Positions 7,006 through 8,466 of a DNA stretch of 8,466 nt are shown here, piece after piece. A program made the position numbers and the translations under genes. The stretch covers positions 1-8,466 of the forward strand of contig JAEYWT010000065.1 of assembly GCA_023428865.1 (NCBI GenBank). Reading direction: 5' to 3'. Position 1 is the first letter of the stretch; the number at the start of each line of letters is the position of its first letter. Source of the stretch: Bacteroidota bacterium. GTDB taxonomy: Bacteria > Bacteroidota > Bacteroidia > Flavobacteriales_F > PHOS-HE28. Under the pieces are notes generated by a model, which worked only from the letters and a program-made list of their open reading frames with translations, made no database searches and was not told the DNA's origin.

Positions 7006-8466
7006 GTGCACTGGCTCGACTGGCTTATCCTCCTCGCCACACTCGGCTTCATCGTGGGCTACGGCATATGGCGCACACGTGGCACGAACACGGCGTCGCG
7101 CTACTTACGCGGCGATAACGAAGACCGCTGGTGGGCGGTGACGCTCAGCGTGATGGCCACGCAGGCTAGCGCGATCACCTTCCTCAGCACACCCGGCCAA
7201 GGTTTTTTGGACGGCATGGGTTTCGTGCAGTTCTACTTCGGTATGCCACTGGCCATGGTAGTGATCGCGTGGGTCTTCATCCCGCTCTACTACAAGTGGA
7301 ACGTGTACACGGCATACGAGTTCATCGGCAAACGCTTCGATGAGCGCACACGCCTGCTCACCGCGATCCTCTTTCTGATCCAACGCGGACTGAGCACCGG
7401 CCTCACCATCTACGCACCGAGCATCGTGCTGAGCACCGTGCTGGGCTGGCCGCTCAGCTGGACTTGTGTGTTCATCGGCGGGCTCGTGATCCTCTACACC
7501 ACCACCGGCGGTGCCAAGGCGGTGGGCATCACCCACAAGCAACAGATGGCCGTGATGTTCGGCGGCTTGTTCGTTGCCTTCTATTTCCTCTTGAAGCAGA
7601 TCGGTGAGCATGCCACTTTCAACGAAAGCCTTCATCTGGCCGGAGCGCTGGGCAAGATGAACATCATCGACACCACGTGGGACCCTGCGACGAAATACAC
7701 CGTGTGGAGCGGCTTGATCGGCGGCTTATTCCTGCAGCTCTCCTACTTCGGAACCGATCAAAGCCAAGTGCAGCGCTACCTCGGCGGACAAACCATCCGC
7801 CAGGCACGTGTCGGCTTGGTGACCAACGGGCTGTTGAAGATCCCCATGCAGTTCTTCATCCTGCTGATCGGCGTGCTGGTGTTCGTGTTCTACTTATTCA
7901 ACCCCAGCCCTGTGCATTGGAACAAAGCCAACATAGAAGCTGTGACCGCTGATCCGTACGCACCCCCGTTCGGCCCACAACTTCAGGAGAAACACGCCGC
8001 GAACACGACTACGCTGAACAAGGCGGCTTTAGAATGGGTCCAGGCCCACCGTTCCGGTCTGCCGACAGACAACGGACAGTTGACTACCGCCCTGGAACAG
8101 GACCAACTGCTGCGCGAAGCCTACAGCACCGAGCTGAAGGTCGATCTCAAAGGCGCAGAGACCAACGACAAGGATTACATCTTCATCACGTGGGTGATGG
8201 ATCATCTGCCCATTGGCTTGGTGGGCCTTTTATTGGCGATGATCTTCAGTGCGGGCATGGGCAGTACCAGTTCGCAACTGAGCGCCTTGGCCACCACGGC
8301 CGTGGTGGATGTGTTCAAGAAGCAATGCAGTGGTTACGACCAGGTGCTGGCCACCAAATGGGCCACGGTGGCCTTCGGTGTGTTGGCCCTGCTCTTCGCC
8401 TCCATTTTCCCACTTTTCGACAACCTCATCCAGGCGGTGAATATCCTTGGATCGCTCTTCTACGGC
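7006..8466 (+). CDS. Sodium:solute symporter (SSS family), 3' end beyond the window
   Basis: This is an inner-membrane sodium-coupled transporter of the SSS (SLC5-like) family; the substrate is not predictable from sequence. The frame is open for 487 codons to the window edge, so the C-terminus is missing. GTG at 7006 is chosen because no ATG occurs in this frame between the preceding in-frame stop at 6931 and the membrane start, and the product then begins HWLDWLILLATLGFIVGYGIW, a typical first helix. Family landmarks are SVMATQASAITFLSTPGQGF (48-67), the DQSQVQRYLGG segment (251-261) characteristic of SSS proteins, and AMIFSAGMGSTSSQLSALAT (411-430), the region that supplies sodium-site serines in this fold. 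Residues about 300-392 form a long hydrophilic stretch between helices. It follows the deacetylase gene on the same strand, separated only by the S23 cassette. Confidence 0.9.
   Translation, partial: MHWLDWLILLATLGFIVGYGIWRTRGTNTASRYLRGDNEDRWWAVTLSVMATQASAITFLSTPGQGFLDGMGFVQFYFGMPLAMVVIAWVFIPLYYKWNVYTAYEFIGKRFDERTRLLTAILFLIQRGLSTGLTIYAPSIVLSTVLGWPLSWTCVFIGGLVILYTTTGGAKAVGITHKQQMAVMFGGLFVAFYFLLKQIGEHATFNESLHLAGALGKMNIIDTTWDPATKYTVWSGLIGGLFLQLSYFGTDQSQVQRYLGGQTIRQARVGLVTNGLLKIPMQFFILLIGVLVFVFYLFNPSPVHWNKANIEAVTADPYAPPFGPQLQEKHAANTTTLNKAALEWVQAHRSGLPTDNGQLTTALEQDQLLREAYSTELKVDLKGAETNDKDYIFITWVMDHLPIGLVGLLLAMIFSAGMGSTSSQLSALATTAVVDVFKKQCSGYDQVLATKWATVAFGVLALLFASIFPLFDNLIQAVNILGSLFYG

Noticed and set aside
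7105..7635. Open frame of 176 codons on the minus strand, opposite the symporter
   Set aside because: The plus-strand frame encodes an unmistakable SSS transporter. The antisense product is highly charged without recognisable motifs.

Overview
The window looks like a piece of a Bacteroidota chromosome, probably a GC-rich Flavobacteriales-like lineage. The clues are a protein with a type IX secretion (T9SS) C-terminal sorting domain, promoter-like boxes resembling the Bacteroidota -7 consensus TAnnTTTG lying almost on the start codons, and no Shine-Dalgarno sequences. The lineage call is inference from these signs and family resemblance; there is no rRNA or other marker gene here.

Layout. Bases 1-166 hold no recognisable gene, only a likely rho-independent terminator (106-139, minus strand) for the next gene. 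Bases 167-3805 (minus strand) encode a 1212-residue secreted protein: signal peptide, 14 FG-GAP repeats that all keep their calcium-loop aspartates (the number needed for two seven-bladed integrin-type propellers), an unnamed module, a sandwich domain and a T9SS sorting domain. A 127-bp divergent intergenic region (3806-3932) separates it from a plus-strand gene, 3933-6491, for a large exported PIG-L/LmbE-type deacetylase with additional C-terminal domains. Last comes a sodium:solute symporter of the SSS family that starts with GTG at 7006 and runs off the right edge after 487 codons.

The most interesting part is the 514-bp gap between the deacetylase and symporter genes. It is filled almost exactly by a cassette: a complete gene for a four-helix-bundle protein of the 23S rRNA intervening-sequence (S23/IVP) family, flanked by inverted arms. 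Each arm is made of four tandem 7-bp units of the type RAATGWA. The cassette begins about one base after the deacetylase stop codon and ends about nine bases before the symporter GTG. It therefore looks like a small IVS-like or MITE-like element inserted between two co-oriented genes. The right arm must also hold at least part of the upstream control region of the symporter.

Working together (inference): the exported deacetylase-like enzyme may act on a glycan or amidated compound outside the cytoplasm, with the sodium-coupled symporter importing a product. The FG-GAP protein is divergently transcribed and probably a surface or secreted adhesin unrelated to that pair.
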